Part shown: positions 26,377-35,375 of the stretch, piece after piece
How the letters are laid out: the number at the start of each line of letters is the position of its first letter
Position numbering within the stretch: the stretch's first letter is position 1
Assembly: GCF_943373825.1 (NCBI RefSeq)
Contig: NZ_CALSBP010000003.1
Location: 496,001 to 560,000 of the forward strand
Direction: 5' to 3'
DNA from: Aquimarina spinulae
GTDB lineage: Bacteria; Bacteroidota; Bacteroidia; Flavobacteriales; Flavobacteriaceae
Length of the DNA: 64,000 bases
The notes under the pieces: model-generated
The model's input: only the letters and a program-made list of their open reading frames with translations
Told to the model about the DNA's origin: nothing
Databases searched by the model: none
Position numbers and translations under genes: made by a program

Positions 26377-26446
26377 TTTATACATTAGAAAATCTACTAA
26401 GTTTTCAGGCTTTCTAGCCTTATAAAGAGAAGTTCTAATGTATAAA
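26377..26446. repeat. Nested inverted repeat between convergent genes
   Basis: Perfect 14-base arms tttatacattagaa (26377-26390) and ttctaatgtataaa (26433-26446) enclose a second hairpin aggct-ttct-agcct (26407-26420). It may end both convergent transcripts. The left arm and following bases (26378-26398) are identical over 21 bases to 14206-14226 inside the Pro-rich protein gene. Confidence 0.65.
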
Positions 26447-26451
26447 TTAGA

Positions 26452-27282
26452 TTAACGTTGTCGATACCAAATGTTAAGGATTAACCCAGTGACCACTAAT
26501 AAGGTACCTATAATACTTAGGACTGGATATATATCGGTAAACCAAAAAGTACCTGCAATCATTGTAAAAATAACTTCGACGTATTTTAAGGATACCACTT
26601 TATTTGTTGCTTGAGACTGAAATGCTTTGGTCATAAACAATTGCCCGAAATACCCAAAAACTCCTAAACTAAGTAGTAGTACCCACTCTATACCTTTTGG
26701 TGTAGTCCAGTTGAAAATAGAAAGAATACCTCCTACGGTAACAGAAATCCACATAAAATAGTTAACGATCACAACAGGATGATCTCTATGACCAATTTTA
26801 TTTATTAGTACATATACTATTCCGCTAAACACTGCTGATCCCAATACTAACAACAAACCAAAAGAATTAATATTAGGGTCAAAACCTTTGATCATTAAAA
26901 CACCGCTAAACGCCATTAAAAAGAACAGCCACTGTATTGGTTTTACTTGTTCTCTAAGGAAAAATATAGCAAAAATAGTAGCAAAGATTGGTGATAAATA
27001 CCGTAATGATACTGCAGAACCGATAGGAAGGTAATTAACCGACATAAAGAATAACCCCATCGAGGTTACTCCTGCCAATCCTCTATAGATCAACAATCTT
27101 TTTTGGTTACCCAATATTGGGATCTTATGCCATAACAAGTAACTCATCGTAAAAAATAACGAGCCAAATGCTCTAAAAAATACAAGCTGTGCCCCTCCAA
27201 AGTGTGCTAAATACTTAACAAATAAGTTCATTGCTGTAAAAGACACAGCACTAAGAAGCATAAAATATATAGCTTTCTTCAT
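26452..27282 (-). CDS. EamA/DMT family transporter
   Basis: 276 aa with ten hydrophobic helices in two EamA repeats (first from FTAMNLFVKYLAHFGGAQLVFFRAFG, second from GLLLVLGSAVFSGIVYVLINKIG). Drug/metabolite superfamily exporter of the RhaT/YdcZ-like type; substrate unknown. Eighteen bases downstream of hipA on the same strand, so possibly read through from the hip transcript. Confidence 0.88.
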   Translation of the reverse strand: MKKAIYFMLLSAVSFTAMNLFVKYLAHFGGAQLVFFRAFGSLFFTMSYLLWHKIPILGNQKRLLIYRGLAGVTSMGLFFMSVNYLPIGSAVSLRYLSPIFATIFAIFFLREQVKPIQWLFFLMAFSGVLMIKGFDPNINSFGLLLVLGSAVFSGIVYVLINKIGHRDHPVVIVNYFMWISVTVGGILSIFNWTTPKGIEWVLLLSLGVFGYFGQLFMTKAFQSQATNKVVSLKYVEVIFTMIAGTFWFTDIYPVLSIIGTLLVVTGLILNIWYRQR

Positions 27283-27300
27283 TTTATCTAGTTAGAAGGA

Positions 27301-28587
27301 TCAAAGGTATAATCTAAATGGTTTTGCTAATGTATTACCTTGTGATTTTGGAATTCCTGTTTTCTGTACATAGTAATCCCAGTTAGAAACAACATCAATG
27401 ATTTGCTGTATCGCCTCCTTATGATTTTTATAGCTAATCTTCTCTCCTACAGTAATCAGATCCTGTAACGTAAAATCATCTCGTTTACCATTAATTGACA
27501 TCTGATGCATACTGGTCCAAATCCCTGATGGATTGTATGAATAGGTCACATCATATGCAGGTGAAAGCCTCCAAACTCCACGTTTATCCATCAAAAAAGA
27601 AATATTCTTGGTATGATCATCCTGGTTACGGGCAATAACATTAAATACCATTCTTTTATACAATTGTACAGCATCACTATGTGGTAACCGTAGTTGTCGC
27701 ATTACTTCAAATGCATTTTCATAAGAGTGTGCTCCTGGAGATTTATAATCAAAATGTGCTATCGAACACAAGGTTTGCATGTGTATTTTTTCATTATTAC
27801 CATGGCGATCAAAACGTTTGGTCATAAAATGAGCTCTGTCATGTTCTTCAAAAAGCAAAGATTTTTCCATATTGATACCACAATCCAATGCCATTAAGTA
27901 ATATGCATATTCGATCCTACCATATCCTTGTGGATCACCAAGAGTAGTATCATTTACTCCATCAAACTTAAAAATATAATGTTCAAATCCGTGAGGAGCT
28001 ATTGCCTGGCCCGACCGTATCTCATTTGTTGTTGAGTTATAAGCAATTATAGCCTTAGCTCGTTGCCCTCCTGCCGAAGTTCCTACTTTAATCAATTCAT
28101 TAAGATGTTCTGTTTCAGAAAGATTAAGTTCTAGTTTTTCTCGTGTATTAAGTATCTTTTCTGCCAGTTGTGCTAGTTTATCTACCTCTAATGTAGTAGT
28201 TTGAGCTTGCCCTATATGTTTTGCAGGTTGAAACTCTAGTGCTCCCATACCGCGAGTGCCAATATAACACAAGCGATCCAGCGGGGTAAATTTGGATTTT
28301 GGAATGTTATTAAGAGCAAGCCATTGGTCAATTAAACGATTCCCAAAATCATCGGGCAATACATCAGATAACATTCCTGGCAATCCACGGTAGGTGTCTT
28401 CGTTTAGATTAGGAAAGCTATATATTTTTTTTGCAGAAGACCGTATCGGCATATGTATTGGTGAGACATCCTGGTTTTTATTTAGGAATGAAGGAAAAAA
28501 CTCAAAAGAAGCAAAGTTTTTTTGACTATCCCAACTCAATGCTCCCAATTCTTCTCCCCAAAGGGTAATTTTAATAACATCTACCAT
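27301..28587 (-). CDS. hipA: HipA-type serine/threonine kinase toxin
   Basis: 428 aa, full HipA length. N-terminal couple-HipA domain followed by the kinase: VGTSAGGQRAK (residues 168-178, the Gly-rich/autophosphorylation loop), FNVIARNQDDHTKN (315-328, catalytic Asp323/324 and Asn328) and LSPAYDVT (Asp346, DFG-like). In Escherichia coli HipA phosphorylates GltX and induces persistence. Starts inside the end of hipB (7-base overlap), the standard antitoxin-toxin order. All catalytic residues appear intact. Confidence 0.9.
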   Translation of the reverse strand: MVDVIKITLWGEELGALSWDSQKNFASFEFFPSFLNKNQDVSPIHMPIRSSAKKIYSFPNLNEDTYRGLPGMLSDVLPDDFGNRLIDQWLALNNIPKSKFTPLDRLCYIGTRGMGALEFQPAKHIGQAQTTTLEVDKLAQLAEKILNTREKLELNLSETEHLNELIKVGTSAGGQRAKAIIAYNSTTNEIRSGQAIAPHGFEHYIFKFDGVNDTTLGDPQGYGRIEYAYYLMALDCGINMEKSLLFEEHDRAHFMTKRFDRHGNNEKIHMQTLCSIAHFDYKSPGAHSYENAFEVMRQLRLPHSDAVQLYKRMVFNVIARNQDDHTKNISFLMDKRGVWRLSPAYDVTYSYNPSGIWTSMHQMSINGKRDDFTLQDLITVGEKISYKNHKEAIQQIIDVVSNWDYYVQKTGIPKSQGNTLAKPFRLYL

Positions 28588-28910
28588 AATGGATCTTCTT
28601 TTTGATTTTTAGAACTACGTGATGCACGCTCACGTTCCTTTCCTTTTAGTTTTAATAGTTCTATGGGACTTATGCCCGGATCGGGAAATAAAGAGCTTAA
28701 TGCGCTTAAATCTCCAAATGCTCGGAGTATCTGTATAAAAGTTAATAGCGTAGTTGTCTTTCCGGATTCAAAATTCTTAATCGTTTGCACATGCACTCCT
28801 GCCCTTTTAGAAAGTTCATCCTGGGTAATATTAAGATTAAGACGCCGTTGTTTTACTCTTTGAGTAAGTTCTGCCAGTATTTGTTCGTCTGAAAGGTTAT
28901 TTACATTCAT
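28581..28910 (-). CDS. hipB: HipB-type XRE antitoxin/regulator
   Basis: 109 aa from the ATG at 28910 (a GTG lies one codon before). Cro/C1-type HTH: LNITQDELSKRAGVHVQTIKNFESGKTT. A basic C-terminal tail (LLKLKGKERERASRSSKNQKED) follows, longer than in E. coli HipB. Expected to bind HipA and repress the operon from the four operators at 28931-29078. Confidence 0.88.
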   Translation of the reverse strand: MNVNNLSDEQILAELTQRVKQRRLNLNITQDELSKRAGVHVQTIKNFESGKTTTLLTFIQILRAFGDLSALSSLFPDPGISPIELLKLKGKERERASRSSKNQKEDPLW

Positions 28911-28930
28911 CACACAGAAATTTAATTAAT

Positions 28931-29078
28931 GTATACAAAAATATACATTAAAATCTTAAAACGTAAATTATGTATACTTTATTATACTTTATTGTTTAAT
29001 TTTTTATTACACAAAATAAAGTACACCATAATATACATAAAATTATAAAAAAACACAATAAAGTATATCATAATATAC
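28931..29078. promoter_or_regulatory. Four HipB-type operators
   Basis: Four sites of the form GTATA-N6-TATAC: 28931-28946, 28972-28987, 29021-29036 (first half GTACA) and 29063-29078. The spacer is exactly six bases each time; centre-to-centre steps are 41, 49 and 42 bases. They occupy the region upstream of hipB, as expected for cooperative autorepression. Confidence 0.75.
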
Positions 29079-29156
29079 CTTAAATATCATAATTAGATTT
29101 TAAATGTTATCATCATTTATCGAAACCGAATTTTAGAGATTTGTCTTCATAAAAAC

Positions 29157-29173
29157 AGGTAAATCCCCCTTTT
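29157..29173. repeat. 17-base sequence shared with 16188-16204
   Basis: aggtaaatccccctttt, the exact complement of the 17-mer in the promoter region of the glycosyltransferase/hydroxylase operon. Lies upstream of the Bor-like lipoprotein gene. Confidence 0.5.
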
Positions 29174-29258
29174 ATATCATTCAAAATAGTACTATTTTTA
29201 ACCTACTTAGCGATCCCCTCTCTAATCATATCGTCTGATTGTCTTAAAATCTAAGACA

Positions 29259-29582
29259 ATGAAACATTCTATCCGATTACAAAGTATAAGCGCAGTGCTG
29301 GCAATAACTATTTGTTGCACAAGCTGTATGTCTACACGAGTTGTAAGTCTTCATGACAGTGATGCCGTAGTTAAAAACACTAAAACTACCTGGAGCTTTG
29401 CCTGGGGACTGGTTTCTCCCAAAGATATCGATGCCCGGTGTGAATCCAAACATATAAGCTCAGCAACTAACACCACCAATTTTGGATATATCTTATTATC
29501 CACAATCACATTAGGTATTGTTGTACCACAAACCATAACATGGGAATGTGCTCCACCAGACCCTCCAATAGAAGAATTATAG
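29259..29582 (+). CDS. Bor-like small lipoprotein
   Basis: 107 aa. Signal peptide with lipobox ICCTSC. Mature sequence follows the pattern of phage-lambda Bor proteins: TWSFAWGLVSPKDIDARCESKHI, an inner conserved Cys, then ILLSTITLGIVVPQTITWEC with LTxGIxxP and a terminal Cys. Lambda Bor is an outer-membrane lipoprotein linked to serum survival; the role here is unknown. Assignment is by motif recall and moderate. Stand-alone gene. Confidence 0.6.
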   Translation: MKHSIRLQSISAVLAITICCTSCMSTRVVSLHDSDAVVKNTKTTWSFAWGLVSPKDIDARCESKHISSATNTTNFGYILLSTITLGIVVPQTITWECAPPDPPIEEL

Positions 29583-29711
29583 AGAAAATACATCATCTCT
29601 ACTTGATTTATACCAATAGAGGCAGATCATATCTGATTTTGATATTGGCTTGCTAACAGTACTGCCAAAAAAGCAAAGAGCAGTTGTAATAAAATATTAA
29701 AAAACATAATC

Positions 29712-31325
29712 ATGGCGTTACCAAAAGGCATTGAAACATTACCCATTAGGAAATGGGAAAACAGACATCAAAATTTTACACAAAAGCTAACACAAAACGC
29801 TTCTTTTAAAGTACGTAATGATAATTCATTGAGCAAAGGAGCAGATAAATACATTGCTACAACCAAAAACTTACAATGGTTGATAGGGCATGCAATTGAC
29901 AACAATATTCGATTACGTGCCATGGGCAGCGGCTGGTCTTTTTCTAAAGTAGCGGTTTCTGAAGGTGGTATCCTAGACACTAAATCATTACGTCTAAGTT
30001 TTTCGGTTAGCAAGTCTAATATAAGCAACGAATACCTCGACAAAGGAGGACTAACCGACGATTTATTTTTTGTGCAATGCGGTGTTTCTATATTGCAACT
30101 CAATTCAAAATTAGAAAAAGAGAAACGTCCTAATCGCTCTATCAAAGCCTCGGGAGCTAGTAATGGTCAAACAGTAGCAGGCGCACTATCCACAGGTACA
30201 CATGGCGCTGCTTTTAACGTAGGAGCAATACAGGATTTTGTAACAGGAATACATCTTATTGTTGGTCGCAATCGTCACGTATGGCTAGAGCGAAACTCTA
30301 ATCCTGTAGTATCAGATCGGTTTATTGATTGGTTAGGCGCAGATTTAATAAGAGACGACACTATGTTTAATGCTGCCTTGGTTAGTTTCGGAAGTTTTGG
30401 GATCATACACGGTATTATGATCGAAACAGAGCCCAAATTCCTACTTGAAGAACATCGTATAGACAAAATTGCATACAACAGTGAGCTTAAAAACACCATG
30501 AAAACATTAGATTTTTCAGCAATTAATACTATACTCCCTTTTCCTCAACACTCTCCCGATCGAGAGTTATATCATTTTGAAATACTAATAAACCCTTATG
30601 ATTTTGAACCCGACAACAATAATAAAGGTGTGTTTTTAAAAGTTTCCTACAAACGTAAATACAGGGATAATTACACCCGTAGAACTCCAGATGATAAGGG
30701 GTTGACCTATGGTGATGATCTACTGGGATTAATACAAACAGTTATGGATAGTCTGGGAGGGTTATCGATTTTATTAGTCCCGAAATTAGTTAATATACTA
30801 TTCCCCCTGGCCTACAAAGAAATCCCTCCTATGGAAGGAACTATTGGAGAAACATTTAGCAATACCAAATTTAGAGGTAAAGTTGCCAGTGCAGCTTTAG
30901 GAATAGATATTAAAGATAGTGTACGAGTTGTTGAAGAAATTATGATGATTATTGAAGATGGCGATCCTTTTCCTGGCGGAATATCATTACGATACGTAAA
31001 AGGAACTGAAGCATTATTAGGGTTTACAAAATTTCCAGAAACCTGTGTGCTAGAATTAGATGGTGTAGATGCAGATATAACTCGTAAGTTCTACGAAAAA
31101 GTATGGAATCGATTAGAAGCTATCAATATACCATATACCCTACATTGGGGAAAAATAAACTTCAACCTTAATTTTCAGCGAATCCAGAATATGTATGGTA
31201 CCGCAACAGTACAGCATTGGCTTGATACTCGTAACGATCTACTAGAACAAGAAGCAATGAATGTGTTTACCAATGGTTTTATTGAAAGATGCGGGCTAAA
31301 CAAAGTGACTGGAGTAATTGTTTAA
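29712..31325 (+). CDS. FAD-binding oxidoreductase (aldonolactone oxidase-like)
   Basis: 537 aa, VAO/PCMH flavoprotein fold. FAD-binding part: LQWLIGHAIDNNIRLRAMGSGWSFS, SGASNGQTVAGALSTGTHGAAFNVGAIQDFVTGIHLI. The C-terminal domain has the D-arabinono-1,4-lactone oxidase-like end (YTLHWGKINFN). Oxidises a sugar lactone or polyol with O2 or another acceptor; substrate not readable. No signal peptide. Stand-alone. Confidence 0.85.
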   Translation: MALPKGIETLPIRKWENRHQNFTQKLTQNASFKVRNDNSLSKGADKYIATTKNLQWLIGHAIDNNIRLRAMGSGWSFSKVAVSEGGILDTKSLRLSFSVSKSNISNEYLDKGGLTDDLFFVQCGVSILQLNSKLEKEKRPNRSIKASGASNGQTVAGALSTGTHGAAFNVGAIQDFVTGIHLIVGRNRHVWLERNSNPVVSDRFIDWLGADLIRDDTMFNAALVSFGSFGIIHGIMIETEPKFLLEEHRIDKIAYNSELKNTMKTLDFSAINTILPFPQHSPDRELYHFEILINPYDFEPDNNNKGVFLKVSYKRKYRDNYTRRTPDDKGLTYGDDLLGLIQTVMDSLGGLSILLVPKLVNILFPLAYKEIPPMEGTIGETFSNTKFRGKVASAALGIDIKDSVRVVEEIMMIIEDGDPFPGGISLRYVKGTEALLGFTKFPETCVLELDGVDADITRKFYEKVWNRLEAINIPYTLHWGKINFNLNFQRIQNMYGTATVQHWLDTRNDLLEQEAMNVFTNGFIERCGLNKVTGVIV

Positions 31326-31480
31326 ATAAAGTTTGTAAAAATAATATTTATAGGTACTTAGACGAAAAAATTAACTATAATTCAAAATAATTCTAATTAT
31401 TATTGAAGCTCTTTGGCATGATAATCGTTCTAGTATAAATATATTTCATAACTTTATTTTTTTTAATCCCCCATTACTCA

Positions 31481-32446
31481 ATGAAAAAGCTGTCCTTCCT
31501 ACTACTGCTTTTTTTAGCACAAATTGTCTATTCGCAGACGTACACTGTACTTGATTCAGTACAAAATACACCTATACCATATGCCACAATTTCTTTTAGA
31601 AATGGAAGTGGAACATTTGCAGATGCCGATGGCAATTTTCGATTCTCAAAAAAATGGTATTCCGACGTAGACTCCTTATACGTATCATCTATAGGGTACA
31701 AAGAATTAGCACTGCCTACTTCTGCCTTACCTCAAAAAATACGGTTAGTCCAGGATATTGCAGAACTTAAAGAGGTGTATATTCTAGCAGAAAAGAAAAG
31801 AAAGTACAAAACCAAGAAATTGGCTTCAGAAGTGCATAATGATTATTTTAAAAGTTGGCTCCCTACCGTAGAATCTGAAATTGCAGTTTTCTTCCCTAAA
31901 AATCCAGAGAAATCTACCAAAATAGCTTCAGTATATCTACCTATTAAAACTGAATCTTCAAACCGAAATGCTAATAAAAAGGAATCATTTTCTACTTTAT
32001 TCAAAATGCAGTTTTATAGTAATAACAATGGGTATCCAGGAAAAAGATTACCTTATGAAGATATTATATTTAAAGTAACCAACAAGGATAAATCTAATTT
32101 TGAACTGAACGTTTCAGAATATAAAGTTTTTATACCGAAAGAAGGTGTTTTTGTTTCCATACAGGTATTAGGCTATACAGATAAGAACGGAAAACTACAA
32201 CAAACAAAAAAGTATAGTGAGATTGAAACTCGAAAAGGTATCGTTAAAGTATCTACCACTTTTAGACCCTTACTTCCGTTTACAGACAAAATAAGTAGCT
32301 ACAAAACGTTTACCAGAAGAGTATTTTTTAAAAATAGAACCTGGCAGCGTTTTGACAGAGGGTATAGCAAAAACAATAATCTGATTAAAAATAACAACAC
32401 CAATTATGGTATGGGGTTAAAACTACATTTATACGAAGAGGATTAG
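31481..32446 (+). CDS. Exported carboxypeptidase-regulatory-like domain protein
   Basis: 321 aa. Signal peptide MKKLSFLLLLFLAQIVYS. Residues 19-95 are a CarboxypepD_reg-like beta sandwich (TYTVLDSVQNTPIPYATISF, GTFADADGNFRFS, SSIGYKELALP). The rest is beta-rich without a plug or barrel (FSTLFKMQFYSNNNGYPGKRLPYEDI). Such proteins are common surface or periplasmic components in flavobacteria with unknown role. Convergent with the SulP gene, 8 bases apart. Confidence 0.8.
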   Translation: MKKLSFLLLLFLAQIVYSQTYTVLDSVQNTPIPYATISFRNGSGTFADADGNFRFSKKWYSDVDSLYVSSIGYKELALPTSALPQKIRLVQDIAELKEVYILAEKKRKYKTKKLASEVHNDYFKSWLPTVESEIAVFFPKNPEKSTKIASVYLPIKTESSNRNANKKESFSTLFKMQFYSNNNGYPGKRLPYEDIIFKVTNKDKSNFELNVSEYKVFIPKEGVFVSIQVLGYTDKNGKLQQTKKYSEIETRKGIVKVSTTFRPLLPFTDKISSYKTFTRRVFFKNRTWQRFDRGYSKNNNLIKNNNTNYGMGLKLHLYEED

Positions 32447-32453
32447 AGTAACA

Positions 32454-34064
32454 TTAATCTAAAAAAGATTTTCTTTTCGTATTAAACTGTACTGCTGCTT
32501 CGTGTATTTCTTTATGTTTGGCAGTTTGGTTTTCTGCATGATCTACCGCATCAGAAATTGTCAAATAATAATAGGTCGCACCCAATCTGTCTGTAAAACC
32601 TGATCGTTTTAAAAAGTCTCGAACGGGACCTATTGTACCCACCATTAACAACTGAACTCCGATACCATCAAGATATTGTTGTATATCGTCTAATACATGC
32701 AAGCCAGTACTATCGATATCATGCATATTTGTATTGTCGAGGATTAGAAATTCGGGTAACCGTTCTCGATCAGAAACATAAGCCAGAATAGCATCCTTAA
32801 AATAACTTGAATTACCAAAATACAATTGATTGTCAAACCTGATAATTAAATACACCTCTGATTGTATTGCATCTGGAAACCTATTAATATTTCTATAATA
32901 TTTGGTTCCTGGTATATTTACTAATTCGGCAATATGAGGACGAGCACTGTAATACTGTAGAAACACAAACGACAATATCACCCCGATAAAGATTCCATTT
33001 TCTACTCCAAAAATCAATGTTCCTAAAAAAGTAATGATCATTACAATAAAATCTCGTCTTCTAAGTCGAAACAAGTATTTTGCTTCACTAAAATTAATCA
33101 GGCCAAATACAGAAACCAATATAATTGCCGCCAGAACCGCTTTAGGGATATAATAAAAAAATGAAGTGAGAAAAAGCAAAGAAAACATCACCATTAATGC
33201 TGCTATAATAGACGACACAGTGGTCTTACCTCCTGCCTCATCATTAATTGCTGTTCTGCTATAACTTCCCGAAGAAGGTACTGCCTGAAAAAAAGCACCA
33301 ATAACCTTAGCTATTCCTAATGCGAATAATTCTTGATTAGGGCGTATGATATGGTCTCTCTTTTTCATTTCTATAGATTTGGCGATCCCAATACTCCCTA
33401 CATAGCCAATAAAAGTAACCGTTAACACCGATGGGATAAGTGCAACCATCGTATCATAATCCATATTCGGAATACTAAAAGAAGGGAGCCCGCTAGGCAC
33501 ATCTTTAATAATTGCCAATCCTTTTGCATTTAAATCAAAAATATAGGCTATAGAAGTTGTAATTACCAGTACAGTAAGTGCCCCCGGGAAAGAACGTTTC
33601 CATTTTTTAAGCACATTAATCGTTACAATAGAGCACAAACAAATCCCTAGTGTAATCCAATTTACTTCAGCAAAGTGACTAATTGCATACCAAATTGTCT
33701 GGTGCGTGTATTTAAAATCCGGAATAGCAATCCCCAACCCTTGATCTAATTGAGAAACAATGATAATTATCGCTGCTGCAGAGATAAATCCAGAAATTAC
33801 AGGTTGAGAAATAAGATTTACCAAAAACCCCATGCGCAACACACTCATAATGATCTGCAATATCCCTATCAAGAACCCCACAAACAGAACCAATTCTACA
33901 AACCTCTCTGTAAATGGGTCTGCAAGTTGACTCACTCCACTCATTACCAATATTGCAGTAACAGCTACCGGCCCTATACTTAGTTGTCTGGATGTTCCAA
34001 AAAAAGCATAAAGCAACAAAGGAATCAGGCAAGCATACAACCCATAAATTGGGGGTACCCCCAT
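32454..34064 (-). CDS. SulP family anion transporter with unclear start
   Basis: 536 aa from the first ATG. SulP membrane core (GLYACLIPLLLYAFFGTSRQLSIGPVAV, PSSGSYSRTAIN, RRRDFIVMIITFLGTLIFG) and a C-terminal STAS domain (FLILDNTNMHDIDSTGLHVLDDI). Transports sulfate, bicarbonate or similar. The family sequence clearly continues upstream in frame: SFFKADCIAGITVGVILIPQ then AIAYALL joins MGVPPIYG. The frame is open to 34241 but has no ATG, GTG or TTG there, so initiation uses a rare codon (ATT/ATA) or the true start was lost. Confidence 0.85.
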   Translation of the reverse strand: MGVPPIYGLYACLIPLLLYAFFGTSRQLSIGPVAVTAILVMSGVSQLADPFTERFVELVLFVGFLIGILQIIMSVLRMGFLVNLISQPVISGFISAAAIIIIVSQLDQGLGIAIPDFKYTHQTIWYAISHFAEVNWITLGICLCSIVTINVLKKWKRSFPGALTVLVITTSIAYIFDLNAKGLAIIKDVPSGLPSFSIPNMDYDTMVALIPSVLTVTFIGYVGSIGIAKSIEMKKRDHIIRPNQELFALGIAKVIGAFFQAVPSSGSYSRTAINDEAGGKTTVSSIIAALMVMFSLLFLTSFFYYIPKAVLAAIILVSVFGLINFSEAKYLFRLRRRDFIVMIITFLGTLIFGVENGIFIGVILSFVFLQYYSARPHIAELVNIPGTKYYRNINRFPDAIQSEVYLIIRFDNQLYFGNSSYFKDAILAYVSDRERLPEFLILDNTNMHDIDSTGLHVLDDIQQYLDGIGVQLLMVGTIGPVRDFLKRSGFTDRLGATYYYLTISDAVDHAENQTAKHKEIHEAAVQFNTKRKSFLD

Positions 34065-34414
34065 AAGTAATGCATAAGCAATCGCTTGCGGTATAAGAAT
34101 AACTCCTACTGTAATACCCGCAATACAATCTGCTTTAAAGAAAGAGTTGTTATACTTTTTATCTTTAAAAATCTGAAGAAACGGGACTATTTTATATAAC
34201 TTTTTAACGTTACCGAAGGTTTTTTGATTTATTAGGTAAATCTACAACAGTTTCAGAAGTTATACCAAAAGAATTTATAATTCATCTGTTTAAAATTGAA
34301 TTCGTCTTATTTTGATAGAAATAACTAATTTTAGTCAGGCGCATTATAGAGATTTACCTATTTTTGAAACCAACATCGTATACTTTTTTCTCTTAGCACT
34401 TTTCAAAAAATTCT

Positions 34415-35170
34415 ATGAACGAAACACTACTTCTTTTCATTTTAGCAATTATTGGATTTATAGCAGGAGTAATTAATACTATAGCTGGTGGTGGTTCTTT
34501 ACTTACCTTACCTATGTTAATTTTTATGGGACTCCCTCCTGCAGTTGCTAACGGTACAAATCGTATAGGAATTTTTATTCAATCTATCTCCTCTATTGCC
34601 GGTTTTAGGAGTAAAGGAGTTAAACCAGATTCTTTTGGGGTTTACCTAGGAATATCGGCTCTTGTTGGATCATTGATCGGGGCACAGATTGCAATTGATA
34701 TTAAAGGAGAAACATTTAATAAGATTCTTGCAATTGTAATGGTTATCATAGTCCTTTTTATGGTTTTTAAACCCAAAGTAAATCTTCAGGATGTGGTAGA
34801 AAGAACACAAGGCAAACATCTTTGGATTTCGATTCTTGCCTTTTTCTTTATCGGGGTTTATGGTGGGTTTATCCAAGCAGGTGTGGGAATATTTATCTTA
34901 TTAGCATTAACCTCTATAAATTACCTAAACCTCGTTACATCTAATGCTGTTAAAGTATTGGTTGTTTTTATTTATACCATTGGGGCACTAGCCATTTTTG
35001 TATATAATAATCAGATTGATTACCTCTATGGCCTTGTTCTTGCTACAGGAAATGCTACAGGAGGGTGGATTGCAAGCAGATGGTCTGTAAAAAAAGGAGA
35101 TGGTTTGGTTAAAGTGTTTTTAATCATCATGGTTATCGCTATGGCTATTAAATTATGGATAGATAGTTAA
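34415..35170 (+). CDS. TSUP (TauE/SafE) family transporter
   Basis: 251 aa, eight hydrophobic helices. Opening LLLFILAIIGFIAGVINTIAGGGSLLTLPMLIFMGLPPAVANGTNRIGI is the family's signature first repeat; the second repeat is FFIGVYGGFIQAGVGIFILL. Members export or import sulfite, sulfonates or other small organic anions. Divergent from the SulP gene, which hints at a shared role in sulfur anion traffic (inference). Confidence 0.9.
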   Translation: MNETLLLFILAIIGFIAGVINTIAGGGSLLTLPMLIFMGLPPAVANGTNRIGIFIQSISSIAGFRSKGVKPDSFGVYLGISALVGSLIGAQIAIDIKGETFNKILAIVMVIIVLFMVFKPKVNLQDVVERTQGKHLWISILAFFFIGVYGGFIQAGVGIFILLALTSINYLNLVTSNAVKVLVVFIYTIGALAIFVYNNQIDYLYGLVLATGNATGGWIASRWSVKKGDGLVKVFLIIMVIAMAIKLWIDS

Positions 35171-35375
35171 TTCAAAAAAGTTAAAAAAAGCATAGGAAAT
35201 AAGCAATTTTTATTACACCTACCTCTTCTTTTGTTTTATACTCTTTTACAATACATTACACAGAAAAACAAGATATAACAATTACTCTATCTGCCCGGGA
35301 TTATACAGCTTATCCCGCATATCTCGCTCAATATTCTTATCTTTTAGAACTAATAAACACAAAAATCACCATCTC

